Shown piece by piece: positions 8,105-16,951 of a stretch of DNA of 64,000 bases. The notes beneath the pieces are model-generated. The model saw only the letters and a program-made list of their open reading frames with translations. It was not told the DNA's origin and made no database searches. Made by a program: the position numbers and the translations under genes. Each line of letters starts with the position of its first letter. Within the stretch, counting starts at the first letter, position 1. The DNA is taken from NCBI GenBank assembly GCA_964499935.1, contig CAZCMS010000002.1:1-64000 (forward strand), given 5' to 3'. The stretch is from CALBGR01 sp964499935. GTDB taxonomy: Bacteria; Patescibacteriota; Saccharimonadia; Saccharimonadales; UBA4665.

Positions 8105-9622
8105 ATGGCTCAGGACATTCTTTCCAATGGCTTTGTCCGGCTCTGCATCGATCCGTCGCTGAACTTCTACGATGGCGCTTGCCGCGTCCTCCTGATTGGT
8201 CAGGGCCTCGATACAGGCTCGAATGATTTCGTTCCGAACACGATCCAGCAAGTCAACAACGAACGCGATCTTCCGGACATGTTCGGTCGTGGCTCTGTGC
8301 TTTCTGAGGCGCTGCGCCGCGTGCTTTGCACTTGCCCCAACAACGTTGTGCTTTATGCGCTCGGTCTGGAAGACCCTGACGGCGAAGACGACGTTGCTGC
8401 CGTCTACACTTCGACCATCACCGGCCCGGCAACCGCCGACGGTCGTTTCACGCTGTTCCTCGGCGAAGGCGACTACAACATCGACGTTGCTGTCAAGGCA
8501 GGCGACACGGCTGCTACGATCGCAACCCGCGTTGCTGCCGCCGTTTCTCCGGACTTCCCCTACGTCGCGACGGCGGTCGCTGCTACCGTAGTCTGGACGG
8601 CCCGCAACAAGGGCGAGGTCGGCAACTTCTTCAATCCGATCTACAACTGGTCGGGTCGCCGGAATTACGCGCCGGGCGGCGTCACCTTCGCTACGGTCGC
8701 CACGACCGTCGGCGTCGGCGTGCCGGTCATGCCGAACCTGATCGACCTCGCTGGCGAGTGCTGCTATTCGTGCATTGGCTATCTCGGCCCGGACACGGAA
8801 AATCAGGACCTCCTGGAAGCCTATCTGGACGATGCTTGGGATTGCGCCAAGCCTCAGTGCTTCGGTCACGGCTACGTCTACAATGTCGGCACCTTGGGAC
8901 AGGTCCTCGCGACCGGCAACAACGCCGCCGTTCTCAGCCGCATGGCCTATGCGCTGAACAGCTATGACCTTCCCTACCTGACGCTCGCAGCGTTCGTAGC
9001 GAAGTCGTGCTGCACGGCTTGCTCCAATCCGGAGCTTTCGATCCAGGGTCCGGAAAACGGTCGCCTCGATTGCATTCGCATTCCTCAGTCCTGCACCAGC
9101 CCGTGGACGTTCGATGAACGCACTCAGCTGCAGGATGCAGGTTTCGTGACCTATGGTCCGTCGGGCTTCGGCACTGGCCAGATGACCAACCCGCAGATTT
9201 TCAACGACGTGACCAACTATCTCGTCGATGATCTCGGCCGTCAGAACGTTACCTTCCGTGACGCTTCCAGCCGCCGCCTTGCTGCCGCGACCGCTCTTTC
9301 GGTTGCGGAAAAGCTGAACACCTACAACGGTCTTGCTCTGTTCACCAAGAACACCAAGATCAATCAGGGTGTCAAGGGGACCAATCCTCGTCTGATCCTT
9401 GCTGACCTTCGTGCTTGGGCCAAGGCGAATATCGGCATCCTCTTCTCGGAGTTCGAGAACCTCGACCGCGATCTCACGGTCAAGACCGACTTCGAGGTAG
9501 CCGATCCTTGCCGGGGCAACCCGAACTGGCTTTGGGTCTATCTTCAGTACATGCCGCCGAACCGGATTGGTCGTATCAACACCAATCTGGTGCCGAAGGT
9601 CCTGGACAACTGCAACCGGTAA
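8105..9622 (+). CDS. Contractile tail sheath protein (Mu gpL-like)
   Basis: 505 residues; polymerises around the tube and contracts to drive it through the envelope. Family features are the early CRVLLIGQGL strand, the LSEALRRVL helix, TFRDASSRRLAAATALSVA and the C-terminal VYLQYMPPNRIGRINTNL. It precedes the tube gene by 9 bases, as expected. Cys residues are frequent (ECCYSC, KSCCTACSN, DCIRIPQSC), atypical for a sheath. Confidence 0.85.
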   Translation: MAQDILSNGFVRLCIDPSLNFYDGACRVLLIGQGLDTGSNDFVPNTIQQVNNERDLPDMFGRGSVLSEALRRVLCTCPNNVVLYALGLEDPDGEDDVAAVYTSTITGPATADGRFTLFLGEGDYNIDVAVKAGDTAATIATRVAAAVSPDFPYVATAVAATVVWTARNKGEVGNFFNPIYNWSGRRNYAPGGVTFATVATTVGVGVPVMPNLIDLAGECCYSCIGYLGPDTENQDLLEAYLDDAWDCAKPQCFGHGYVYNVGTLGQVLATGNNAAVLSRMAYALNSYDLPYLTLAAFVAKSCCTACSNPELSIQGPENGRLDCIRIPQSCTSPWTFDERTQLQDAGFVTYGPSGFGTGQMTNPQIFNDVTNYLVDDLGRQNVTFRDASSRRLAAATALSVAEKLNTYNGLALFTKNTKINQGVKGTNPRLILADLRAWAKANIGILFSEFENLDRDLTVKTDFEVADPCRGNPNWLWVYLQYMPPNRIGRINTNLVPKVLDNCNR

Positions 9623-9631
9623 GGAGCCGCC

Positions 9632-10039
9632 ATGTCTTGCGATAATATCATTGGCGTCAAGAACATCCTTCTTACGTTCCACGACTGCGACACAGATCAG
9701 GTCGTCGGCCCGTACTCGCATGAGCTTGCCAACGAAGATCTTCCGACCTGGAAGCTTTGCCCGTTCACGAACGAAGTCCTCTCGCATGGCTACGTTCGCC
9801 GCCAGACGGCCAACGCTCAGGCAACCATGAACCTCATCCGTGACCTTCGCGTCCCGCTTGCATGGTATCAGGGCTGCGCCCAGATCGACATTCAGGTCGA
9901 ATATCTGAACGGCCTCGTCTACACCGGCAACGGCGGCACCGCCACCGGCGACGATCAGTCCGACACGCATCAGGTCACGCTCAATCTGAGCTACCGCCTC
10001 CTCGACGAACTGCTCCCCGCCGAGCAGCTCGCTGCCTAA
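9632..10039 (+). CDS. Tail tube protein (Mu gpM-like)
   Basis: 135 residues. Directly downstream of the sheath, upstream of the chaperone and of similar size to Mu tube proteins; alternating strands such as NILLTFHDCDTDQVVG and QIDIQVEYLNGLVY fit a tube fold. Strong RBS (AAGGAG). Two hairpins follow it, as expected for a highly expressed tube gene separated from the weakly expressed chaperone and tape measure. Confidence 0.75.
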   Translation: MSCDNIIGVKNILLTFHDCDTDQVVGPYSHELANEDLPTWKLCPFTNEVLSHGYVRRQTANAQATMNLIRDLRVPLAWYQGCAQIDIQVEYLNGLVYTGNGGTATGDDQSDTHQVTLNLSYRLLDELLPAEQLAA

Positions 10040-10047
10040 CGAGCTGG

Positions 10048-10083
10048 GAACCGGTCGCACTCTGGCGGGGCGCGAAGCGGTTC
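10048..10083 (+). terminator. First hairpin after tube gene
   Basis: GAACCG (10048-10053) pairs with CGGTTC (10078-10083), with inner TCGC/GCGA pairing. TTCTC follows. Together with the next hairpin it probably reduces transcription past the tube gene. Confidence 0.45.
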
Positions 10084-10088
10084 TTCTC

Positions 10089-10125
10089 ATGAGCGTGCAG
10101 TCCCGTGCCGAGGCTGCACGCTCAT
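10089..10125 (+). terminator. Strong hairpin terminator after tube gene
   Basis: ATGAGCGTGCAG (10089-10100) and CTGCACGCTCAT (10114-10125) form a perfect 12-pair stem with a 13-base loop, followed by TTGTCT. It lies between the tube gene and the chaperone gene. Confidence 0.65.
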
Positions 10126-10161
10126 TTGTCTACTCGGCACACAATCGGCACAGGAATTATC

Positions 10162-10791
10162 ATGGAAAAGATCAGCATCGACCTCGTTCCTATCGTCATG
10201 GGCGGCAAGTCCATCAAGGAACTGCAAATTTCGCCGCTTAATCTCGCCGGGTTCGTTGAAGTCGCCGACGCGACAAATGACCTTGGGGTCAAGGGAAATA
10301 CCAAGTGGCAGATCATGAACCGCCGCTTGCGGATCAAGAAGCAGGTCAAGGCCATTGCGGAAGACGGCTCTGCCGTTTCGTTTGACGATCTGGCCATCAC
10401 GCAAATCCCGACGGCCTATGCCGCCAAGCTGACGAATGCGCTCGGTGCCGGGCAGGGCGAGCCGGGCAAGATCATTAGCCAAGGCGACGGCGTGACGACC
10501 CCAATCCTTGTTGAGTTGGGGTCTCCGATCAAGTTCGTTCATGCTGGCTCTGGCGAAGAAATCAAGGAGCTGGAATTTCTGGCTTCCACTTTCGGCGATA
10601 TCGAAGAAGTGCTGTCGGAAACGATCCCGCTTCAACAGGCTCTCGCGCTTATCCGGACCGTTGCCAAGCCGGTCGGCACAAACCTTCAGGTGCTTCCGTC
10701 ATGGGCTGTCGAGCAGATCACCATGGCTGACGGCTTCCTGATCCAGGAAAAGGTGCTGCCTCGTTTTTTAGGGGAGGAGGAAAAGTCGTAA
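10162..10791 (+). CDS. Tail assembly chaperone, short (zero-frame) form
   Basis: 209 residues, counterpart of Mu gp41/lambda gpG: binds the tape measure before tube polymerisation. The ATG at 10162 is used because it is the first in-frame ATG after the terminator hairpins. Features include the beta-rich start MEKISIDLVPIVMGGKSIKE and SPIKFVHAGSGEEIKELEF. The zero frame ends in PRFLGEEEKS. A TTTTTTA slip site in phase near the end produces a longer form (see separate entry). Identity rests on position plus the frameshift architecture. Confidence 0.75.
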   Translation: MEKISIDLVPIVMGGKSIKELQISPLNLAGFVEVADATNDLGVKGNTKWQIMNRRLRIKKQVKAIAEDGSAVSFDDLAITQIPTAYAAKLTNALGAGQGEPGKIISQGDGVTTPILVELGSPIKFVHAGSGEEIKELEFLASTFGDIEEVLSETIPLQQALALIRTVAKPVGTNLQVLPSWAVEQITMADGFLIQEKVLPRFLGEEEKS

Positions 10792-10946
10792 AAGCCGTAG
10801 AGGAATATCGGTTTTATTCCTCAGTGACTGACGACCTTTCCGCCGTCACCATAAAGAAACTGGCGCTGCGCTTACGGCACTTTCACGAGATCAATGCTCG
10901 TGAGATAAAGTTTAGAGCAGCGCTGGTCGGCGCTAAGTTGAAGTGA
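10162..10946 (+). CDS. Tail assembly chaperone, long form by -1 frameshift
   Basis: A ribosome slipping -1 on T-TTT-TTA (10764-10770) leaves the zero frame and reads codons from 10770 to the TGA at 10944-10946, adding 58 residues for about 261 in all. The added part begins RGGGKVVKAVEEYRFYSSVT and contains IKKLALRLRHFHEINAREI. This open frame has no start of its own, fills the otherwise empty gap before the tape measure and matches the gpG/gpGT arrangement known for tailed phages. The protein product itself is inference. Confidence 0.8.
10764..10770 (+). promoter_or_regulatory. Programmed -1 ribosomal frameshift slip site TTTTTTA
   Basis: The heptamer T-TTT-TTA is exactly in the zero frame of the chaperone gene (codons CGT TTT TTA GGG). 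Directly behind it comes GGGGAGGAGG, and a GAGGAAT/ATTCCTC stem (10800-10806 with 10816-10822) lies about 30 bases downstream; either may influence slippage. Confidence 0.8.
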
Positions 10947-10953
10947 GGCTTCC

Positions 10954-13464
10954 TTGGTCGATTACGTAGAAAAGGCGACACTACAACTTGTTGACCAGAC
11001 CTCTGGTAAAGTCAACAAGATCAATGCGTCGTTGCGTAGTCTGCGCAAGGAAGCCGCTGCAACGCAGAAGGTACTTGCCTCGCTCGGCAAGGGAGCCAGT
11101 CCGGCAAACCTGAACAAGACGGCGGCGGCACTGAACAACATTGCCCGCGCCGCCAAGAAAATCCCTAAGCGCATCACAACCACGATTGATGTTAAAGGCG
11201 CAAACGCCCGCGATGTCAAGAAAATGGCTGACGCGCTGGCGGCATTCAAGAAGTCAAACAAGGGCCTGACCGGACTGCTAGGCAGTCAAGGCAAAAGCCA
11301 TACGTTCTCTGGACTTGACACACTGGTCTCCAAGCTGGTGAAGGTTGCGCGAGCTGCCAATTTGGCGCAGATGCAGCTCGCCAAAGTCAAGAACAATATC
11401 CCTTCGAACGCCGGTCAGGGAGGCGGGCGCGGCGGGCGCGGTGGCGGTCGGCCACCCGGCCAGAACCTCAATCCGCCGACGCCGCGTAACATCGGGCTTT
11501 CCATCCAGCCGCTGAAGTCGTTTCTGCGCTCGTGGCTGGTGGACATGGGCCATACGATCGTTAGTTCGATCAAGCAGGGCTTTGCGGAAGGTATCAAGGG
11601 ATTTGATATCGCTTCCAATAAGTTCCAGCAACAGCGCTTCAATCCGATCCAGCAAGCACAGCTCGAACAGCGCGCACGGGAACAGTCCGCCCGCAATCCA
11701 TTGCTGCGCTACGATCAGCGCCTAGACCTGTACGCTGAAGTTGCCTCCAACTTCCGCAATCCGCTAGACGCCACTCGCCTAGAGCCGGGCATCGATCGAG
11801 CCGTCAAGGTCTCGGTGCAGCAAGGCCAGTCGGCGGCTGAGGCTGTCGAGGGCGTCGCTACTTTCATCCGAGGCTTGGGGCAGGCAGGATATCTGCAAGA
11901 CGCTAAGGGCGACTTCAATCCAGAAGTCCTCAAGTATATTGACGCCTTCACTTCCGCCAAGGTCTCGGAAGGCGCACAGATCAATTGGAATGACGCATTC
12001 CAGCTGCTCAAGCAAGCCAAGACCTCCGGCCAGTCGCTGACGCCAGAAGGCTTCTTCATGCAGCTCCTTGCCGCTGCTGACGTTGGGGCACCCACTCAGG
12101 GTACTCAGCTCAACATGGCGACCAAGACTTTTGCTGGTGAGACCACAAAGAAAGCGATCCAGGCTCAGGAAGCCGCTGGCCTGCGCGAGGAGGGAAAGCT
12201 TGTCAAATCTGGCGCGGTCGGTAAGAAGACGACATTTACGTATGAAGCGGGCAAGCTCAAGGATGAGGAGCTATTTCGGGAAAACCCGTCGGACTGGATC
12301 AGAAAATATATCCTCGGTCCGGGTGGCTTTCTTGAGAAGCAAGGTCTCTCCAATAGCGGAGATACCGCTAAGGTCATCTCGGCGCTGGACCCACTTTCGG
12401 GGAACCGTAACTCCGACGACTTCCTTGCCAAGGCGGTCTTGCAATTCCAGGAAGCGCTGATCAAGAACGAAAAATATTTCCAGAACCCAATCACCGACAA
12501 GGAATTGAATAACATCGACGCGACCTCGTCGTGGGTCCAGTGGCAAGAAACGACCAATCAGCTCATCACGCTATTCGGCCTCGTCGGTGACAAGCTGGAA
12601 GGCGTATTCATTCCTGTCATTAACAAGGTAGGTCAGGCTGCTGACTGGCTCACCGGTATCGTCGACGGTCGCACGAAAGGCCAGATGCAGGATTACGCGC
12701 TGCTCGCCGGAGCTGGTGCTGGCGCTATCGGCGTTGGCGTTGGAGCGACCAAAGGTTTGCAAGCCCTCTGGGGCTTTGGCCTTCCGGCGGCTGCTGGAAG
12801 CCTCCAGACTGCCGCTACAATGCTTCAACAGGCTGCAACGGCACTAGGGGCCAGCCCGGCAGGCAACGGCGCTGGCGGGCCTTCTGGCGGCAAGGGAAGC
12901 ATGCTCAGGACGGTGCTTGGCTTCGCTGGTTTGGCTGGCGCGATCAACATCGCTGCTAGTATCCCAGACAATAAAAACGATCTTCAGAAAATGCTTGACG
13001 AAGCTGGCAAGCGGTCAAAGCGCTGGAGCTCGTGGCTTTCTGACAATGGCTTTGAGCCTCGTCGCTGGCTCGGGATGCAGGCAGGCGGCACAGAAAAGTA
13101 TGGCCCGCCGAAGCCGCCGACCGGTCTCAGCGCACAGATCGATCAGCAGCTTTCCGACCAAGCGATGCGCGATCGTAAGGACGCAGACCTTTCTGTTTCC
13201 AACTTGCAATCCAGTTTTCAGGACGGCACCGCTCAGCTACAATCAGCATTCGAGACCGGCACCGGAACGCTGGTCGGCGGAGCTGTTCAGTTCGGCTCGG
13301 AAGCTGGCGCTGGCATTCTCGGCGTTGCTACTCAGTTCGGTTCGGCGGCAGGCGCGGCAATGCGCGCTGCTATCGGCCAACTGAATGTCAACGTGAACGC
13401 TCCGGCGGCAGCTCCGGCAGCTCCGAATACCGGGACTAATACGAACATCCAGAGTGGCGGCTGA
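10954..13464 (+). CDS. Tail tape measure protein
   Basis: 836 residues; sets tail length and occupies the tube lumen. Typical features are the largest gene in the tail block, an N-terminal helical region rich in Lys/Ala (GKVNKINASLRSLRKEAAAT), glycine-rich linkers (GGGRGGRGGGRPPGQ), hydrophobic Ala/Gly stretches around residues 585-630 that may span the host membrane, and a Gly/Ala/Gln C-terminus. Starts at TTG 10954 with GAGG five bases upstream; 7 bases after the chaperone's frameshifted stop. Its stop overlaps the next start. Confidence 0.85.
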   Translation: MVDYVEKATLQLVDQTSGKVNKINASLRSLRKEAAATQKVLASLGKGASPANLNKTAAALNNIARAAKKIPKRITTTIDVKGANARDVKKMADALAAFKKSNKGLTGLLGSQGKSHTFSGLDTLVSKLVKVARAANLAQMQLAKVKNNIPSNAGQGGGRGGRGGGRPPGQNLNPPTPRNIGLSIQPLKSFLRSWLVDMGHTIVSSIKQGFAEGIKGFDIASNKFQQQRFNPIQQAQLEQRAREQSARNPLLRYDQRLDLYAEVASNFRNPLDATRLEPGIDRAVKVSVQQGQSAAEAVEGVATFIRGLGQAGYLQDAKGDFNPEVLKYIDAFTSAKVSEGAQINWNDAFQLLKQAKTSGQSLTPEGFFMQLLAAADVGAPTQGTQLNMATKTFAGETTKKAIQAQEAAGLREEGKLVKSGAVGKKTTFTYEAGKLKDEELFRENPSDWIRKYILGPGGFLEKQGLSNSGDTAKVISALDPLSGNRNSDDFLAKAVLQFQEALIKNEKYFQNPITDKELNNIDATSSWVQWQETTNQLITLFGLVGDKLEGVFIPVINKVGQAADWLTGIVDGRTKGQMQDYALLAGAGAGAIGVGVGATKGLQALWGFGLPAAAGSLQTAATMLQQAATALGASPAGNGAGGPSGGKGSMLRTVLGFAGLAGAINIAASIPDNKNDLQKMLDEAGKRSKRWSSWLSDNGFEPRRWLGMQAGGTEKYGPPKPPTGLSAQIDQQLSDQAMRDRKDADLSVSNLQSSFQDGTAQLQSAFETGTGTLVGGAVQFGSEAGAGILGVATQFGSAAGAAMRAAIGQLNVNVNAPAAAPAAPNTGTNTNIQSGG

Positions 13465-14651
13465 TGGCTGAGGCATGTTACAAAGACCCTTATCTTCCGG
13501 CCAGCTACAAGGGCGTCCCCTTTGAGGCTCTGGAAGTCAATAGCCAGCACGGGCGGCGCGGCGCTGAGGGTGAGTTCCCTTTCGGCGAGGAGACAGCTTA
13601 TGCTGACATGGGACGATCAATCCGCACTTACTCTATTAGCGGTCGCTTTGCTACTAACGATCATGTACTCCGTGCGGCAGCTCTGATCGCAGTTGTCGAA
13701 CTGCCCGGACCCGGCCCTCTGGTGCACCCGACGCGCGGCGTCATCATGGTCGCATGCAAGCAATTGCGCGTCCGCGACAACCCCACGGAAGAGCAGGGCG
13801 TAACCTATTTCGACATGGACATGGTCGAGGCCAATGTCTTCCCGAACGGCCTGTCGCTTGTAGGCTTTGCCTTGGGGCTGGTCCTCGCTCCGCTGCTGGA
13901 AGGTCTCAATGATAGCTTCACTGAACAATATCATCCTGAGACCGCTACGTTCTATGACCGTGGCGCTGTCCTTGGTACTTCGGAGACCGCCATCAATTCC
14001 GTTTACAACGGATACGTTCAAGCGGCCCGCAATGAGAACAACATCAAGGTTTACCGTTCGTTTGCAGCATTCCAGACATTGGCCTCTGATCCAGGACTTC
14101 TAGCCAAGCCGGACACGATGAAGGCAGCTATGTCGGATGGCATGGCACTCATAGACAAGTACGGAACAAGCGTGCAGAAGCAACAGCTATTCCGCGACAT
14201 TATCAATCAGAACGGTAACAGCATCGTTGTCGGACGCACCGGTAGAGCCTCGGTCAATGCCGTGCAAGCCTACGTGCGCCTGCTTGCGGCTGGCTACATG
14301 GCCAAGGCATTCCTGGAAGTGCAGCCCTCCGACATGAATGAAGCCTTCACGCAGTATGACCGCGTCGTCGCTGTATTTGAGCAAGAGTTGAAAATCATCA
14401 ATGAGGCGTGCGACACCAAGCTGTTCGTTCGCCTGTCGAGGTTCTTTGAGGACCTTAAGGGCAAGTTGCTCGATCGCGCCTACAACTCTCCACCGCTGAT
14501 CGCTTTCCAGTTCGGCTCTGCCGTGCCTTCGGTCGTGGCTGCATATGAAATCTACACGGACGCAACGCAGTTCCTCGATCTCGAAAAGAAGAACCCGTAT
14601 GGCTTCCCGTGGGCGATCGGCCCGACAGTGATCGGAGCTAGACCGAATTGA
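13464..14651 (+). CDS. Mu gpN-like tail/DNA circularisation N-domain protein
   Basis: 395 residues. The N-terminus matches the DNA_circ_N/gpN pattern: YKGVPFEALEVNSQHGRRGA, FPFGEETAYADMGR, YSISGRFATND and GPGPLVHPTRGVIMV. In Mu-like tails this protein joins tube and baseplate hub. TGATG coupling with the tape measure. The C-terminal half is helical with no recognised motif. Confidence 0.8.
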   Translation: MAEACYKDPYLPASYKGVPFEALEVNSQHGRRGAEGEFPFGEETAYADMGRSIRTYSISGRFATNDHVLRAAALIAVVELPGPGPLVHPTRGVIMVACKQLRVRDNPTEEQGVTYFDMDMVEANVFPNGLSLVGFALGLVLAPLLEGLNDSFTEQYHPETATFYDRGAVLGTSETAINSVYNGYVQAARNENNIKVYRSFAAFQTLASDPGLLAKPDTMKAAMSDGMALIDKYGTSVQKQQLFRDIINQNGNSIVVGRTGRASVNAVQAYVRLLAAGYMAKAFLEVQPSDMNEAFTQYDRVVAVFEQELKIINEACDTKLFVRLSRFFEDLKGKLLDRAYNSPPLIAFQFGSAVPSVVAAYEIYTDATQFLDLEKKNPYGFPWAIGPTVIGARPN

Positions 14652-15883
14652 AGCCGGTAGTTATCCTCATTGATGGACAAGAGCTGACCCAATATACGGG
14701 CATGAAATTGTCGCGGCAGAAGAAAGACCTGACCGGCTCTTTCAGCGCTGAAGTGTTTTTCAATTATATGCCATCCAAGCCGGTACTCGTCAACGCTCTG
14801 CGTAGCAAGCCGGTCACGGTCTATATCGGCGGCCAGCTCGCGTTCTTTGGGTCGATGGATCGGCGCAAGGGCAAAAGCGAAACCAAGGAGGACGCTCTCA
14901 CAGAGGTAACTTCCTCCATCGAGCCGAACGCCTATTCGGTCTCGCTCAGTGCGCGCGGGCGCACCAAAGTCCTGATCGACAGCTCGCAGCAGCACAAAAC
15001 GGGAACAATCCTTAAGCCGACAACAAGGCAGGCAGTGGAAGCTCTCACCAAGGATTTCAAGGTGGAGCTGGATTGGCAATCAGAAGAAATTAAACTAGAG
15101 CGCGTTTGCTTCCGGGATGGCTGCAATGTTCTATACGAGCTTCAACGCCTTGGCAACGAAAACGGCCACTACTTCTATGAAACGCGGGACGGCAAGCTCC
15201 GGTTTCAGGACGCGCCGTCGGAGTTCGGCGACGATCTTATTCTTGGCAGAAATGTTCTCTCGTTCTCGGCGGACCAGTCCGACGATCACGACAAGTCGCG
15301 CATTGTGGTCAAGGGTCAGCGCACTAAGCGGACTGTTTGGGGCGAAGAGGCTGCGCTGAACATCCTCAAGTCGGCCAAGAAGAATAAGGACGGGGACGAC
15401 ACGCCATATATCATTCAGCATTATGGCGACGCAACCGACGAAGCACTTGACCGCCGCGTCCAGTTCGAAGCTGATAAGCGCAATGCGCAATCGCTCCAGT
15501 GCACGGTCGAAGTGTTCCACGTGATGAACCCTTCGGGCGAGCCGTGGGATATCGGCAAGCTGCACTACGTTGAAATTCCGCCTGAAGGTATTTTCAATGT
15601 ACTGGAATGCATCGCGCTGGACTACACGGTCGACGCCCAAGGGACGCTGAAGACCACGCTGACGCTTGCGCCGCCGCCTACCAAGAAGGATGCAGCCCCA
15701 AGCGAAAAGGCTAGTATCGGGAAGCAGCGGAAGGCCCAACTTGGGGTCACAACTCCGGACATCTGGGAGCCTTCCGATCTCGACTTCTCGCCTAGCTTCG
15801 CAGAGCCGCCCGTGGTACAACAGCCTGACTTCCTTGGTGGCATTCAGATTAACCAGCCACCGCTGAAACTTCCTGCAACCTAG
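14648..15883 (+). CDS. Baseplate hub protein (Mu gpP/gp44-like)
   Basis: 411 residues. Mu gp44-type features: VVILIDGQELTQYTGMKLSR at the start, TVYIGGQLAFFGSMDRR, then SYSVSLSARGRTKVLIDSS-type strands and VCFRDGCNVLYELQRLGNEN. It forms the ring below the tube onto which the spike binds. The start TTG 14648 overlaps the preceding stop (TTGA). The C-terminal 60 residues are Pro-rich and possibly flexible. Confidence 0.8.
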   Translation: MKPVVILIDGQELTQYTGMKLSRQKKDLTGSFSAEVFFNYMPSKPVLVNALRSKPVTVYIGGQLAFFGSMDRRKGKSETKEDALTEVTSSIEPNAYSVSLSARGRTKVLIDSSQQHKTGTILKPTTRQAVEALTKDFKVELDWQSEEIKLERVCFRDGCNVLYELQRLGNENGHYFYETRDGKLRFQDAPSEFGDDLILGRNVLSFSADQSDDHDKSRIVVKGQRTKRTVWGEEAALNILKSAKKNKDGDDTPYIIQHYGDATDEALDRRVQFEADKRNAQSLQCTVEVFHVMNPSGEPWDIGKLHYVEIPPEGIFNVLECIALDYTVDAQGTLKTTLTLAPPPTKKDAAPSEKASIGKQRKAQLGVTTPDIWEPSDLDFSPSFAEPPVVQQPDFLGGIQINQPPLKLPAT

Positions 15884-15894
15884 AGGGAACCGCC

Positions 15895-16407
15895 ATGACC
15901 TCCTTTGAGAGCTTCCAGTCTCGAAACCGCGACGTGCAAGACGGCGTCGAGCGCCACGTATTCGGAGAGATATTCTTCGACAAGGATAACGGCGCTTATA
16001 TGAAAGTGCGCGGCAACGGCACGGAAGACGAAGAGGTCATTGTGCTGAATACCGGCTTGGGTCAGCACTATTCGAAGGACACCAACACTGAAGTCGTCCT
16101 GTTCGCCTCCGGCTCTGACACGGGCCTCAAGTTCGGCCTGATCACCATTCCGCGCGACAAACAGCGCCAGTGGAAGGAAGGCACCGGAGGCGTTCAGCAT
16201 CCGACCGATCCCGACAAGGCCCTAGAGTTCAACGCCAAGCGGGCGTGGATCACAGACAATTTCGCAGTGCTTATGGGCATGCTGGAAGTCAAGGATGGCG
16301 AAGTCTACATTCGCGGCACGCTGAAAGCGCAGACCGTCGAGGCAGGAAATTTCGTCGGACCTATCCCTTCCGGCAGCATGTCTCCGATCCCCGGCTTCGA
16401 GGAATAA
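15895..16407 (+). CDS. Baseplate spike/assembly protein (Mu gp45-like)
   Basis: 170 residues; central spike in Mu-type baseplates. Small beta-rich sequence (EVIVLNTGLGQHY, TEVVLFASGSDTGLKFGLI, DRQ-type turn, VLMGMLEVKDGEVYIRGTLK) with the final repetitive strands typical of a beta-helix. Located exactly between gp44-like and gp46-like genes. No His-x-His metal tip is visible near the C-terminus (GPIPSGSMSPIPGFEE). Confidence 0.7.
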   Translation: MTSFESFQSRNRDVQDGVERHVFGEIFFDKDNGAYMKVRGNGTEDEEVIVLNTGLGQHYSKDTNTEVVLFASGSDTGLKFGLITIPRDKQRQWKEGTGGVQHPTDPDKALEFNAKRAWITDNFAVLMGMLEVKDGEVYIRGTLKAQTVEAGNFVGPIPSGSMSPIPGFEE

Positions 16408-16408
16408 C

Positions 16409-16948
16409 ATGGCCGAGTGCGTCATCCAAATTGAAGGTCGCCGCCGCATCTTCTGGACCACGCAGATTGATGCATGCGGGGTCAAGGAAGAATGCCAGTC
16501 CAATTGCGGATCGAGCGGCCTCAAGCTGCTTTCCAAGCCGGGCGGTCGCACGTTCGCTAACAGCAATTTCGTCATAGGGCTGGCGCTCAATATCCTCCTG
16601 ACCAAGGGTCGCAAGCCTGATACCTTTTGCGGCTTCCGGCCGGGCGCACGCGGCGGGCATTGGGCCGACACTTTCCGTGACGATCAGCAGACCTCTGGTA
16701 GCGCCCTTTGGGACTTGCCGACGCAGTACTCAGTGCAGGAAAGCATCAAGCTTGTTAAGGCTTTAATGCAATCCGCGCTACAGAAACTCGTGACTTATGG
16801 CGTTGCTCTGAGTGTAGAAGTTACTGTAACATACGCCGGTAGCAACACCTTCAATGCCGAAGTCGACATTCAAGGAAGCGACGGAAACAATTCGCGGGTC
16901 GGCATTACCGGCACTCGTCTTCCAAATTCCTGGGTCTGGAGATCGTAA
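16409..16948 (+). CDS. Baseplate wedge protein (Mu gp46/gpW-like)
   Basis: 179 residues. The C-terminal two-thirds shows the GP46 pattern: GGHWADTFRDD, SALWDLPTQ, then SIKLVKALMQSALQKLVTYG and strand-rich VALSVEVTVTYAGSN. An N-terminal Cys-rich extension (CGVKEECQSNCGSS) is unusual. Syntenic with gp45-like and gp47-like neighbours. Confidence 0.75.
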   Translation: MAECVIQIEGRRRIFWTTQIDACGVKEECQSNCGSSGLKLLSKPGGRTFANSNFVIGLALNILLTKGRKPDTFCGFRPGARGGHWADTFRDDQQTSGSALWDLPTQYSVQESIKLVKALMQSALQKLVTYGVALSVEVTVTYAGSNTFNAEVDIQGSDGNNSRVGITGTRLPNSWVWRS

Positions 16949-16951
16949 TTC

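Noticed and set aside
7883..10090. 735-codon open frame on the minus strand
   Set aside because: It lies opposite DUF2635, sheath and tube genes with clear family patterns; the product is an Arg/Val/Ala-rich mirror of their codon bias and has no RBS or motif.
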